DNA of 64,000 nt from NCBI RefSeq assembly GCF_016808335.1, contig NC_053143.1, forward strand, positions 4,807,398 to 4,871,397, in the 5' to 3' direction. Numbering within the stretch: position 1 is the stretch's first letter; every line of letters starts with the position of its first letter. This DNA comes from Panicum virgatum (lineage: Eukaryota; Streptophyta; Magnoliopsida; Poales; Poaceae). The translations under genes were made by a program, and so were the position numbers. Below, one piece after another: positions 11,090-21,471 of this stretch. The notes beneath the pieces are model-generated. The model did no database searches. It was given only the letters and a program-made list of their open reading frames with translations, and was not told the DNA's origin.

Positions 11090-12805
11090 TTAGAAAACTT
11101 TAATACCCTTGGAAGCAGCAAATGCAAGAAAGATTCGAATAGCTTCTAAACGAGCAACAGGGGCAAAAGTTTCCTCAAAATCAATACCCTCTTTTTGGCA
11201 AAACCCCTGGGCAACAAGACGAGCCTTGTTTCGAACAACCAAACCATCCTCACCCTGCTTGTTTTTAAAAACCCACTTCGTTCCGATGGGATTACAAGCA
11301 GGTGGAGGCTCGACCAGAACCCAAACTTGGTTTCTTTCAAAATTTTCAAGTTCCTCATGCATGGCATTGACCCAATTAGAATCAGAAAGAGCGTGTCCAA
11401 TATCTTTGGGCTCAAAAGAGGCAACAAACGCTGAATGAGCAAAGCCAGCGATACTTGTTATCTTGGACCTGGTGACTCGCTCGTTGAGATCACCTAGCAT
11501 ATGTTGAGGTGGATGGCGACGCTGAATGTGTCGCGGTGCTTCCCGTGTCGAAGTCACCTCCTCCTCAACCAGAGCTGGTGCCTCCTCAGGTGCAACTGGT
11601 GAAGCCTGAGTCACCTCCTCGATCAGCCCCTGGGAAGTAGACGTAGTCGGATCGGGGCCGTCGTCATCATCCGAGCCCGTGGCAGAGATGGCTGGGTCCA
11701 CAGCACGCGTGGTAGCCTCAGCCTCGCCCTCTGCAGCTTCTTCCTCCTTATCTTCAAAGATGGAGGTGCCGAGCTCATCATCTCCTGCAACTTCAAAGAC
11801 AGAAGAATTGCATGGTGCAGTCTCGTCGAAAGTGACTTCACAAGTCTCTTTGACGATGTTAGTATCAATAATCAACACATGGTACGCTCTAGAGTGAGAA
11901 GCATAACCGAGAAAAATACCGTCAAACGAGCGAGACTCAAACTTATCAAGATTTCCATCTTTCAGCACAAAGCACCGGCAACCAAAAACTCTGAGATGAT
12001 CAACACGGGGCTGGCGCCCAAACCGCAACTCATAAAAAGTCCTGTGCATGAAAACACGCAAGAAAATGCGGTTGGACACGTAACAAGCGGTGTTAACCGC
12101 CTCAGCCCAGTATTTGCGAGGAGTCCTATGCTCATCGAGCATCGTCCTCGCCATCTCAACCAGCGCCCGATTCTTCCGCTCTACAACTCCATTCTGCTGT
12201 GAAGTGTAGGGAGAGGAATACTGGTGTTCGAGCCCTTGATCACTACAAAAGACGTCAAAACGAGCGTTTTTGAATTCTGTGCCATTGTCACTGCGGATCG
12301 CTCTCATGGCCTGGGGTAACTCGTTTTTCAACCTCAAGATCAAGTTTCGAACAAACTCGAAAGCCTCATCCTTGGTTCTCAAGAAAAAGACCCAAGAATA
12401 GCGAGAAAAGTCGTCCACAATCACAAGAACGTAACACTTCCCACCAACAGACATCACCCGAGAAGGACCGACAGTGTCCATGTGTAGCAACTCTCCAGGG
12501 TGAGAGGTCATCACATGATTAACAGGCGGATGTGAAGTGGCAATCGTCTTCCCGTGGCGACACGGATGGCAAATAAGATCCTTTTCAAACTTCAATTTGG
12601 GCAATCCTCGGATTAGGCCAAGTGAGCTAAGTCTCGACAACAAGTCAAAGCTCAAATGTCCAAGTCTCCTATGCCACTTCCACAGATCAGAAGAAGGACC
12701 AACCATCAAGCAATGCGAAGGGCCAAAAGGAGTTCCAGAGAAGTCAACCAAGAAAACCCGATCGCGAGGTGTAATCCGGCAAACCAAATCTCCCCTGGAA
12801 TCCAA
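11090..12805 (-). pseudogene. Sire-1 GAG-pre-integrase, integrase core and RT N-terminus
   Basis: The block opens after a stop at 12857-12859. It contains the zinc-binding HHCC region (WHRRLGHLS, then CHPCRHGK), an rve integrase core with the acidic triad ([21 protein letters not shown]), the copia integrase tail FGCRCFVLK, a low-complexity acidic linker, and the start of RT ([19 protein letters not shown]). It ends at the TAA at 11090. The integrase catalytic residues are all visible. The product would act in nuclear virus-like particles. Confidence 0.9.
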
Positions 12806-12856
12806 AACACGCGAGCAACCCTCCTTGAAGCGAACCTCAAACCCCTCATCAAAAAG

Positions 12857-13162
12857 TTACGAAACAGAGAGCAAATTAAAGCCAAGATTCGAAACCAAAG
12901 CAACTTCTCTCAGGGTAAAGCGATCAGAAACTCGAACAGCGCCAAGTCCACGTATCTTTCCTCTTCCATTATCCCCGAACACAATGTACTCCTTTGAGCG
13001 CATCGGGGTGAGGCTGGAGAACCATTTGTCATTTCCGGTCATGTGGCGCGAACAACCGGAGTCCATGATCCACCTGTTCTCCAAGCCTCCGACCTGCACA
13101 TCAGTAGTGAGACAAAGGGTGAGCAAATGTCTCAACACTGGGGTTAGCAAAGTGAGAAACAA
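12857..13162 (-). pseudogene. Sire-1 aspartic protease segment
   Basis: Contains the retropepsin motif WIMDSGCSRHMTG and the downstream FGDNGRGKIRGLG and FNLLSVS stretches typical of copia protease. It ends at an in-frame TAA where Sire-2 has Gln (LLSIAQL), so this also looks like CAA to TAA. It lies in a different frame from the gag block at 13101-14705, implying an indel between about 13100 and 13160. Confidence 0.88.
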
Positions 13163-14873
13163 ACCAGTGTCGAGCCATTTGCTCTACAGAAGGGTTATCA
13201 AAACCAGACAAAGCGTATCCCCCGTCCCGTCTACCGCGTGACTGACGAAAACCACCATGAGGAAAGCGTGGAGCATCGAAACCTCCTCCAAAGCCTCGGT
13301 CCCGTGGTCCATAGCCGTACTGAAAACGACCAGGAGCACGGCCGGCAAAGCGACCACCCGCTGGAGCACGGTAACCACCACCGTCTCCCTGACCTCCACC
13401 TACACGGCGCGCCCTAGCATCTGGCCTACCACCACGCCGAGAAGGACCATGCACCCGAGCAGAGTACATGTCCGCGTTCCGTCTCTCCTGCTCTCTCCTC
13501 ACAGCCCGCTTCCTCCTAAAGTAAAACTCCTCCAGGTGACATTCCCTGTCATAGAACTCGCAGTGGTACCTCATCTCATGCTTGGGAGGTGGAGGCCTAG
13601 CCTGCGGATGGGGAGGAGTAGCCCTCTTCTTCTGGGCAACCTGGGCTGTGGCAGCAGGGAGCGTATCGAGGGGATTCCTCAGCGCATTGGGCTTTGGAAC
13701 CCAAACCTGCTTCTGCGGAGGTGCTTTTGGTGGTTCTTTAAGCACACCATCCGCGGGGTCAACAAGCGAAGGCTGTGTGCTCGTGCTAGAAGTGTTTCTA
13801 GCAGCCTTGCCAATCTTACCATACAACCTGTCAAAGTCTGACTTTGTGTATGTGTAACCGACCCCAAACCCATCACCATGCTTGAACTGCTTAATCATCA
13901 TGCCCAACTGTGGCTCACTGCTAGAAACCCAACTCAGAATCGCCCTAAGGTATGTGTTCTCATTGTCCAAGTTGGCTTTCTCTACCGCAAGATTATCCAA
14001 ATCAGAGATCAAACCAGGGCAAACAGAGCAGTCAATAGGTGGGCTAGACTCTACGACCTTAGTCTTTCCAAAAGACTTGATCAAAGCGTTCTTCTCCTCT
14101 AGCTCCAACCTAAGCGTGGGACAAAGTTTACAAGTGCCAAGCAAAGCAAGCCTAGATCTAAGCTCCTCTAGTTCACAAACAACAGTAGCAAACTTGGACT
14201 GCAAAGAAGCTAGATCAGACTTGAAGATAGGACACTCATCGCATTCAAGCACATCACTAACAATGGGAGCGTCCTTGACAAGTTCAAGCTCATGCTTGGT
14301 CTTGGCTAGCTCGTGAGCCACGTCAGAAAGCGAAGTCTTAGCAACATCTAAGTTCGCGACGTTCTCATCATGCTTGGTACGGAGAGCAACAAGATCATTC
14401 ATGTGAGATATGCAGTCAGCGCACACATCCTCACTAGATTTCTCCCTAGCACAAACCAGCTCAGCCCTAAGCTTTCTACGCTCTCTAGCTGCTTCCTTAA
14501 GTAGCCTCTTCTGGTTGTCGAGAGCGGCGTACAACTCCCTAACCTCTGTATCAAGTAGGTCGATCGTGGAGTTTATCTCTGAATCGCTCTCGGATCCAGG
14601 AGAAGAGCCGAAGTGCGTCGGTGTAGCATGTCCACCTGAAGACGCACGAGCACCATCGGCTTCACCCGCCATGGTGCAGAAGCTCTTGCGCCGACCGGCC
14701 GCCAAGCAAAGGCCGATGAAGCCGGTGGCTTCCTTGTCCCGCTTCTTCTTCTTCTTCTTCTTCTTCTTGTCGTCGTCGTCGGAAGTCGGTGAAGAAGAGC
14801 GGTCGGTGTCGGAGCTCTTGTCGAGGTCGCTGAGCTGCGCCAGGAAGGCCTTCTCCCGCTTCTTGGCCTTGTA
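13101..14873 (-). pseudogene. Sire-1 gag C-terminal extension
   Basis: A long gag extension continuing in frame after a TAG at 14874-14876. The upstream part has a Lys/Asp-rich run encoded by a CTT/TCT microsatellite (about 14744-14780). Next is a predicted coiled coil (14.3-14.6 kb), a Cys-x2-Cys-type pair pattern (CADCISHM, CDECPIF, CKLCPTL, CSVCPGL) repeated about every 45-60 residues, then an Arg/Gly-rich region before the end at 13101. Long gag extensions with coiled coils are known for Sireviruses. The repeated C-x2-C pairs are a direct observation whose function I cannot assign. Confidence 0.75.
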
Positions 14874-15299
14874 CTAGAAGCGCTTCTTGAGTGACTCCTT
14901 GTCGAAGCGTCCTCTCTGGTCACGACTGCGGTGCTTGTGGCGCTGACGCTCCTTGTTGGAGCCTCCCTCGTCGCGGTCGCGGTGGCGGTAGTAGTCGAAG
15001 GAGTTGTTCTGGCCACCACCGGACTTCTTGGGACAATCGGCGATGAAGTGGTTCAGATCGCCGCAGTTGTAGCACTCGGGGTTCTTCTTCCTCTGCCTGT
15101 TGTGGTAGACGCGCTGAAACTTGCTGATGAGGAGGCACAAGTCGTCGTCGCCCAGCGTCTCCAGCTGCTCATCTGAAACAGAAGGCAAAGAGGCAAGAGA
15201 AAAGCCAAGAGCAGAGTTAGTGTTAGAGCTCGATCCACCTGGGCCAGTCACAAGAGCGACGCTCTTGGAAGGAAGGGCACCATTGAGCTTGGCTCGTGT
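14874..15299 (-). pseudogene. Sire-1 gag zinc-knuckle segment
   Basis: Contains a CCHC knuckle (CYNCGDLNHFIADC) near 15028-15070, followed by a basic RDRDRD-like stretch and ending at a TAG (14874-14876). It is in the same frame as the gag N-terminal block, separated from it by a TAG at 15300-15302. Confidence 0.85.
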
Positions 15300-15898
15300 C
15301 TAGTTATCCACCTCCGTGGCCTTGAGCTTGCTGAAAAGCTCGTTCACGGTCGGAGTCTCATAGCCTGCGGACTCAATGATCGTGTTCACCTTGAGATCCC
15401 ATACAGAGCGGTCAAGTGCGTAGAGCAACTTGAGAGCCTTCTCGTGCTCTGTGTACTCAAGGGCACCAGCAGATCTGTTCGCATTGACTTTGTTCACAAT
15501 CGACTGGAAATGACTGAACATCAAGTCAATGCTCTCACCCGCCTCCTGTGTGAAGTTCTCGTACTCACGCCGGTGAGTCTCGAACAGTCTGGCCTTCACC
15601 TGAGGTGTACCCTCGTGGTAGTTCTCAAGACACGTCCAAATCTTGTGGGCTTTCTGAAAACCCTGGACGCGTGAGAACTCCGCACGAGAAACGCCAGCGA
15701 ACAAGGCATTGACGGCCATGGCGTTAGCCTCGTGCTGGGTCACCTGAGAGGTGTGGTCCGAACAGCAAGCACCTCGTAAAGCTGGTTCGTGGTAATCTCC
15801 CAGACATCGGCTCTCATGCTCTGCAGGAAGGCTCTCATGCGAACCTTTCAGTAGGCATAGTCCTCGCCGGAAAATACCGGATCTTACCAAGACTCGTC
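15300..15898 (-). pseudogene. Sire-1 gag N-terminal (UBN2-type) segment
   Basis: A copia gag core with AHKIWTCLENYHEG, YENFTQEAGESIDLMFSHFQSIVNKV and the downstream LLYALDRSVWDLKV. The probable ATG is at about 15898-15900 on the minus strand, 50 bp after the primer-binding site. The first ~130 bp are frame-disrupted. The segment ends at an in-frame TAG. Confidence 0.85.
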
Positions 15899-15950
15899 AT
15901 GGTCGCCGAGTGGTTTTCGAACCGGTTAAGGTACTGAAAACCTCAACCAA

Positions 15951-15962
15951 GCTCTGATACCA
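15951..15962 (-). promoter_or_regulatory. Sire-1 primer-binding site
   Basis: The minus strand reads TGGTATCAGAGC, complementary to the 3' end of initiator methionine tRNA. It lies two bases from the 5' LTR and fixes the element's orientation. Confidence 0.93.
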
Positions 15963-15964
15963 AT

Positions 15965-17598
15965 TGAGGGACCGAAGCCGGCGACCAGAGGGGGGTGAAT
16001 GGGAGCCGATCAAAATTTCTTCAAAATTTGAAACGTCGGCCTATATCCCTAAAATCACCCAAGCCCTCAAGCGTTCTGACCAGAGTTTGGAATAGCTATG
16101 GAAAAGGTAAACCAACACAAAAGGCCTCGAACGAGCGAGCAAAACCACGAAGCAAATCGGAAGCGAATCGGGAAAACTGCAGAACTGATCTGCCTGGACC
16201 GGTCTGACCGGTGCACTGTACCGGTCTGACCGGTCTTGGCTGTTCAAAAACTAGCAGACCGGTCTGACCGGTCTTGCCTACCGGTCTGACCGGTGGCACC
16301 CAGAAAACCCCCGAAAACTTGGATTCAAACGATGAATCTCAAACAAACGACCACGAAAATCGATGAAACTTGGAGGATAGTTTCGCCCTACTCCGTGAAC
16401 ATATCCCTAAGAGATCTCGTCCTAAAGATCAACAAATCTTGAGAATTCGAGGAGAGATCAAGAAGGATTGGGGTTTTCTCAAAAACTCAATAACTCCAAT
16501 TCGAAAAAGCTTGTGATTCCAGAGGGTTTAGAACGGGGCTAGAAGTACGGGAATCACAGCAAAGAACTCGTAGCCTCCTCGCAATTAAGTGCGCCAAAAA
16601 ACAAAGTCAAAAATCCATCACACAAGGCACAAAACGAGGAGATGAGTTTGATTCAAAAAGCCTAGAGGGCACGAGGAGGTTAGGGCCTCCTTTCCCAATC
16701 AAATCCACACAAGGTCTCTCAAATCCATCAACCAAATCTACTCTAAAGAGAAGAACAGAGGGAGGGAGACGCAGGGGGGGCGGCCTGGAGAACAGAGGAG
16801 TCCACGAATAGATTACAAAAGCCGCACTTAACCTAACACAAGTGAAGGGATATTTATACCCGCGGGACCGGTCAGACCAGTACGCTGGACCGGTCAGACC
16901 GGTTGGTTAGACCGGTCAGACCGGTGCCAGGGACCGGTCAGACCGGTTGGCCTGCAGCACCCCCTGTACACGATCTCATCCGACGGCCGAGATTCTTTTT
17001 TCGAAACAAAGTCTTCTCTGCGATACCATCATCTTGATGAAGATCAGGTCCGCGGTTTTGGAGGGTCCGCGAAACCCGGGTAGGAGGCCGGTTTTGAGAA
17101 AACCGCCAAAACCTCATGCGCGGGAAGATTCCCGCCTCCACGCCGTGGCCCTAGACGCCGTTCCCGCCTGGGCCTTCTGACGGCCCTAGACGCCGCCCGA
17201 TGCCCGTCACCTCCTCGCTCGCAGCGAGGCCCTAGACGCCGTCGACGCCCGTCGCCTCCGTCAGTCCCGAGACCGACGCCCGTGCCTCCATGACTTGGCG
17301 TCTTCAACCGCCGTCCGCCTCCTTGGTTTTGTGGCGCAAACCAAGAAACCCGCCTTCCGTCGCCGCTTGCGCCCTCGATCCAGGAGTGGACGCCACAGCT
17401 GCCACCTGGTCCGAGCTTCGGTCCCGGCTGCCTTTCACCGCCGTCCACCGCACGGTCCATCGGCCACTGCACCTTCACGGCAGCTCCCCGTCGACACTCG
17501 ACGCCCGTGTACCTGCAATCCAAAGACCAAGCGCACAATCACACCCCACGGTTGATAATTCACTCATCACAGACAAAATAGAGTACTCTCGTTCGTCA
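15965..17598 (-). repeat. Sire-1 5' LTR
   Basis: A 1634-bp LTR and partner of 6891-8486, with the minus-strand TATAAA at 16853-16858. ACCGGTCTGACCGGT palindromes lie at about 16197-16296, and ACCGGTCAGACCGGT-type words at 16865-16946. It has one extra unit in each array compared with the 3' LTR. Confidence 0.9.
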
Positions 17599-17603
17599 AC
17601 TGC

Positions 17604-19731
17604 GCCGTCGAGCATCCGCACCTCCGGCGCGCAGCTCACGACCACAGTCGCAGCGGTCGCCCCCGTGCCCTCCGCCCCTTCAGCTATTGACGAGGCGTCG
17701 CAGATAGGCCCAACGTTGGTCGGCAGCCCCTCCACAGTCGCGTCGTCCGCGCATGTCGTCGCCGCGACGCCCGGCAGCGTGTTGGCTGTCGCTGCCGCCA
17801 ACTGATCCAACGCGTGTTCGACCTCCGCAGCAGTTGGAGCAGTGTCCGATATGATCCTATTGAAGACACGACAAGCAGGGATTAGCTGTTCAGTTGCTGT
17901 CACCTCGGACCAGGCTCCATTCCTGTTGGCGAGATGGGGTGACACTGGCTGGTCATCAAGGCCAAGCCTATTGGCCAAGTAGAAGGCCTTGTTGATGTAG
18001 TCCAGGCCTCCGCGGATCCAGGGGAGGGCATTGCCGTTGAGCCCCTCAACAGCAGCAGTCTTGAGCAGTCGAGCTTGCAGCTCCGCCGGAGTCTTCTCCC
18101 TCAACTCGGCATTGCTGGGGAGCACAAGGGTGCGTAGGCAAGAGTGCCTCATCCGTTGCACCGTGTCAGCTCAGCCTGCAAAGGGAGCGGATCGGAGTGC
18201 CCCTGCATGCGCCCCGCTGCACCGTTTGAAGAAAAGCACGATCACGGATCGATCCGCCGCTTCTTCTCATCTTCCCAGAATAATCCCCGGGGCTCCCCGG
18301 GTCGAACCTGTCCAGCGGGCGGTACAATGTTGCTCTGCAAAATTGTGCAGGTCGCACACTTGCACGTCGGCACGCGAGGCACAACAATGATGCGTGGGTC
18401 GACCCGTGGGTCTCCAGGGGTCAACAAGGTCACGACCCTGCTGCTCCTCTCTGTCTTTGGGATCGATCCGCTTCTCTGTCTTTGGGATCGATCCGCTTCA
18501 ATCCACGGATTGATTCAAGGAGCGGAGCAATTTCGTAAGAGGGGCGACCTGGACCCCTTGTAGGGTGAGTGTCAGCCCGCCGCCTGCCGCCCGTGAATTC
18601 GCTATCCCGACGTCGTGGCGAACGGGTGCATTCACGGCGTTCGCCGCGTGCGTCCCGACGCGCCTGGCGTGTTCGGCCAGTATCAGACCCCCGGCCCGGG
18701 TGCTCGTAGTCGTCGGCGTCGTCGTCATCATCAGGTCCCCAGAACCGTGGCCAGGTGAAGCCCTGGTCCTTGCACGTGCGTCCAAACGTGCAGTGCAGCT
18801 CTTCGTCTTGTTGTGCGCCCTGGTCGCGTTCAGGTGCCGCCGTGTCACGGCCACGCCCCCCACGGACAGCAGCAGCGCGGCGTTGGTCGGCGTTGTGTCG
18901 GCTGCCGCGCACCAGAGCATCGCGGTGTCGCTGTTCCTCTTGCCTCCCCGCGCAGTCCGCAACGAAGGTGCTTGCTGCCCGCTCCCGCGGCGGCTGGGTA
19001 AGGCGAGCCGGAAAAGTGGAGCGTGTAGATGCCGGAGCACCGTCAACCACTCCGTAGCGCCAGGTGTACGCCCGCTTCGTTGGCTTGGCCGCCGCCGGGT
19101 TGGAGATGGCCCCTTGGAGGTCCTGCGCCGCCATCGTGTAGTCCTCCAGAAGACCTACATGCAAGAAGACATTGAAGCGGATGCCCTGATGCCTCCGGTT
19201 CGGTTGATCTTGCGTGACGAAGACCGCGGCGGATCTGTCCCCCGGCCGGTGGGTGAACACGAGCCCCACCCTCTTGGGGATGGCGCTCGGGTCAGCCGTC
19301 CAGGCCCACAGGTCGATGTGCCGAGTGTCCTGCGGTTGCACCAGATCAGTGTTGATACACTGCAGGGCGCATCGCCGGCCGATGACGCGCTCCACGATGT
19401 CCGGCGTCCAAGCATGCCCAGGGATGCCGTCGAGGTAGAGCCGGACGCGGTAGAAGAGGCGCAGCCCCAAAGCGTGTGTGAGGCTCCGCCAACGCCGTAG
19501 GCAGATGTCCATGCCGCGGCGCGTGAACCTTCCGCGGCTCCGCGCCAGGTCGCAGTCCTCCTTTCGCTCGAACCGGATCAGGAAGGGCTCCGGCTGAAGT
19601 ACGGTGACGAGGATGTCCCCGCGGCGGAGGTGCAGCTCGTCGAGCAGGAGATCTTCGATGTCGCCGGCTCCCGCTCCGCGCGGCAGATGCAAAGCCCACG
19701 GCACCAGAGTGCAGGCTTCCCAGTCTCGAGC
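17604..19731 (-). pseudogene. LINE-A ORF1, N-terminal and central segments
   Basis: On the minus strand the N-terminal block (about 19731 to 18430) holds a DUF4283-type domain (WALHLPRGAG, RFERKEDCDLARSRGRFTRRGMDICLRRW, RVRLYLDGIPGHAW). This is an RNA-binding-like module found in plant L1 ORF1. An Arg/Ala-rich region follows, then, after frame breaks around 18170-18430, a CKCATC pair and the block ending VVVSCAPEVRMLDG beside the Sirevirus. A ~24-bp tandem duplication (18448-18497) sits at the end of the first block. Confidence 0.8.
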
Positions 19732-19736
19732 ATCAC

Positions 19737-20004
19737 TGTAACGACCCGGCCCGGGATAACGGCTAAGATCTACTCTTCAAGTTGAGTAAACCACACCTAC
19801 TAATTAATCCTCTTGCGCTTTCGTCCTCGCTTCGCGCAAAAAGGATCGATCCGGAATTAACTAGCTTCCCGCGACCGGCTATTTAAGCTGGTCTGTTCCG
19901 TTCTCAGATCATCATTCCGAGCTACAGTGCCCCGTCTGCTACAGTAACCTCGGCCCAGCACTATTCATTTTTGGCCCACTGGCCCAATGGGCTGATCTGT
20001 TACA
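19737..20004. mobile_element. 268-bp solo LTR with ATCAC target duplication
   Basis: It begins TGTAAC and ends GTTACA, a perfect 6-bp inverted terminus, and is flanked by the exact duplication ATCAC (19732-19736 and 20005-20009). No coding capacity. Discounting it plus one ATCAC makes the LINE-A ORF1 frame continuous from the 20010-20066 segment into 17604-19731. The size is small for a grass LTR, so it may come from a TRIM-like or other short-LTR family. Confidence 0.88.
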
Positions 20005-20009
20005 ATCAC

Positions 20010-20066
20010 GCTCAAGGTCGAAGGAGTTGGGGACGAAGACTGTCTCCTCCTCCGGACGTGTGTGCG
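20010..20066 (-). pseudogene. LINE-A ORF1, extreme retained N-terminal piece
   Basis: The minus-strand frame VPNSFDLERD leads into the solo LTR and resumes beyond it. This is the 5'-truncated start of LINE-A: rightwards the sequence switches to repeat unit B near 20066. Confidence 0.7.
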
Positions 20067-20700
20067 GATCCCCAATTCTGTTCAGTAATAGACCAAGATA
20101 TTTTGGTAAAAGCTGCAATTCAATTAGCATTCTTGGTTGTCTTCAAATTTTACACAAAATCTGTGTTCTATTTTGCATATTTGCTCATGCGTTGGCAAAC
20201 TGAGGTAGAGGTAAATGATTTATATTCTTGCATTCATGATCTAGACTTATTTTTCAAGCAGCGACACTAAATCTGAATGGCTGTGCAGAAATTTCAAATT
20301 GCCTATGGACTATATGATAGCTTCATTGTTTCTTATCATGTCCAGTTAGCAAGCATTTGAAAATGTACAAGACCGATCAGTTTGCAGTTTTATATTATTC
20401 CCTGAAAATCTCAAGCTGTATTTAGTTTTCTTTTTTGGCTACACTTTTATGTCCACGAACCTGGTTAGCTGGGACTCAACACAAGATAAGTATGACCTTT
20501 GGTGTATTAGGGGTGATGGAAGGAGCCAGTACCATAAATTTATGTCTTTTACCATAGTACTCTTTTCGGTTTCACTAAATAGTGACTTATGCCTTAACCT
20601 TTCATCTTGGTAAGCTTTTTTCTGTCCAATTGGGATTTTTGGTTGTAAAAAGTATAGAAATCTTGACCCTGACTCCCTGAGTGATATGTGCAGGAGACTT
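20066..20700. repeat. Repeat unit B, right portion
   Basis: It aligns with 1985-2600 (unit A) from TTCTGTTCAGTAATAGACCAAG onward through TTGTAAAAAGTATAG. Together with 2605-2708 it reconstitutes a full second unit split by LINE-A. Confidence 0.65.
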
Positions 20701-21471
20701 ATGCAATAGATAACTAGATAAACAGGTATCATGTTGTATGATGATGTTGCTTCTCTATGTCTCCAACCCATGTTGTCGTTGAAACCTTTAAAAATGATTG
20801 TGCAAATATAGCATTATGTAAGTGCATGATCAGTGCAACAAAATCCATACACTGGTATTTACGACTGCTTTACGGGCGCGGCTGCCTTCCTAGTAGTCTC
20901 ACGTACGCGTCGGCTACTCGGCTCTCTAGGCTGACACCGGGAACCGCCGGTGCCCTGTGGGCCGTGGCTTTCGGCGCCGCGCGACCTCTGCTACAGACGC
21001 CTGGGAGCCCCACCGGCTCCCGCAGCAACCGGCGCTGGTTCTTCTAACGGAAGCGGAACCTCGAACGGTCACCGACTACCGGGCCCCGCCCGTCAGGCGG
21101 AGGGCGGCGCACCGTCCGTCGCCGTGACCACCGGCGACCGGACCCCGGTGCCCACGCGGCGGTTTCTTCCACACGCGTGGCCCCTCCCGCTGCAACCCCC
21201 CGTGCACCGGCCGCACGGACCACGCCCACCTCCCGCCGTCCAGAGCACCCTGGGCCTCGGGTCCGGTCCACGCACCTGGTCCAGCCACCAAAACGAGACG
21301 CCTCCACGGGGAGCCATCGCCCCGTGCTCCTCCCTGCGCCCTCCGCGTGCACCAGAAACGGCCAGCCGCCTGCCCCCCATACTACTCCCTCCCTCCCACC
21401 GCGCGACCGCGACGGCTGCTCGACGCCCCCCCCCCCCCCTCCCAGCAAGCATCGGCGCTGACCGCCCGGCC
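20701..21471 (+). promoter_or_regulatory. bZIP gene upstream region and 5' leader
   Basis: AT-rich to about 20870, then strongly GC-rich to the ATG. No clear TATA box near the GC-rich leader. A run of about 15 C residues lies at 21426-21440, some 30 bp before the ATG. The frame is open upstream of the ATG to about 20950, so an upstream start cannot be excluded. Confidence 0.45.

Larger units (their letters stand above)
6891..17598 (-). mobile_element. Ty1/copia retrotransposon, Sirevirus type (Sire-1)
   Basis: A complete minus-strand element of 10,708 bp. It has two ~1.6-kb LTRs, a primer-binding site next to the right LTR, a polypurine tract next to the left LTR, and gag-protease-integrase-RT-RNase H in copia order. 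Sirevirus features are the long gag with a CCHC knuckle and a charged extension, several polypurine-like tracts before the 3' LTR, and palindromic motif clusters in the LTRs. Flanks are GCTGC (6886-6890) and ACTGC (17599-17603), a duplication with one mismatch. Several in-frame stops and frameshifts make it non-autonomous. Confidence 0.92.
2709..20066 (-). mobile_element. L1-type LINE (LINE-A) carrying three nested LTR insertions
   Basis: A minus-strand non-LTR retrotransposon. Its 3' tail appears on the plus strand as a T-run at about 2710-2719, typical of LINE poly(A). Reading leftwards from the right end it encodes ORF1 (DUF4283-like N-terminus, then a basic and Ala/Pro-rich C-terminus ending at 6321). 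ORF2 follows, with an endonuclease starting at 6047, a truncated reverse transcriptase and a zf-RVT tail ending at 2802. Without the three LTR insertions and their duplicated target bases the element is about 5.1 kb. It is 5' truncated within ORF1. RT is largely deleted, so it is dead. No clear LINE target-site duplication was found. Confidence 0.85.
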
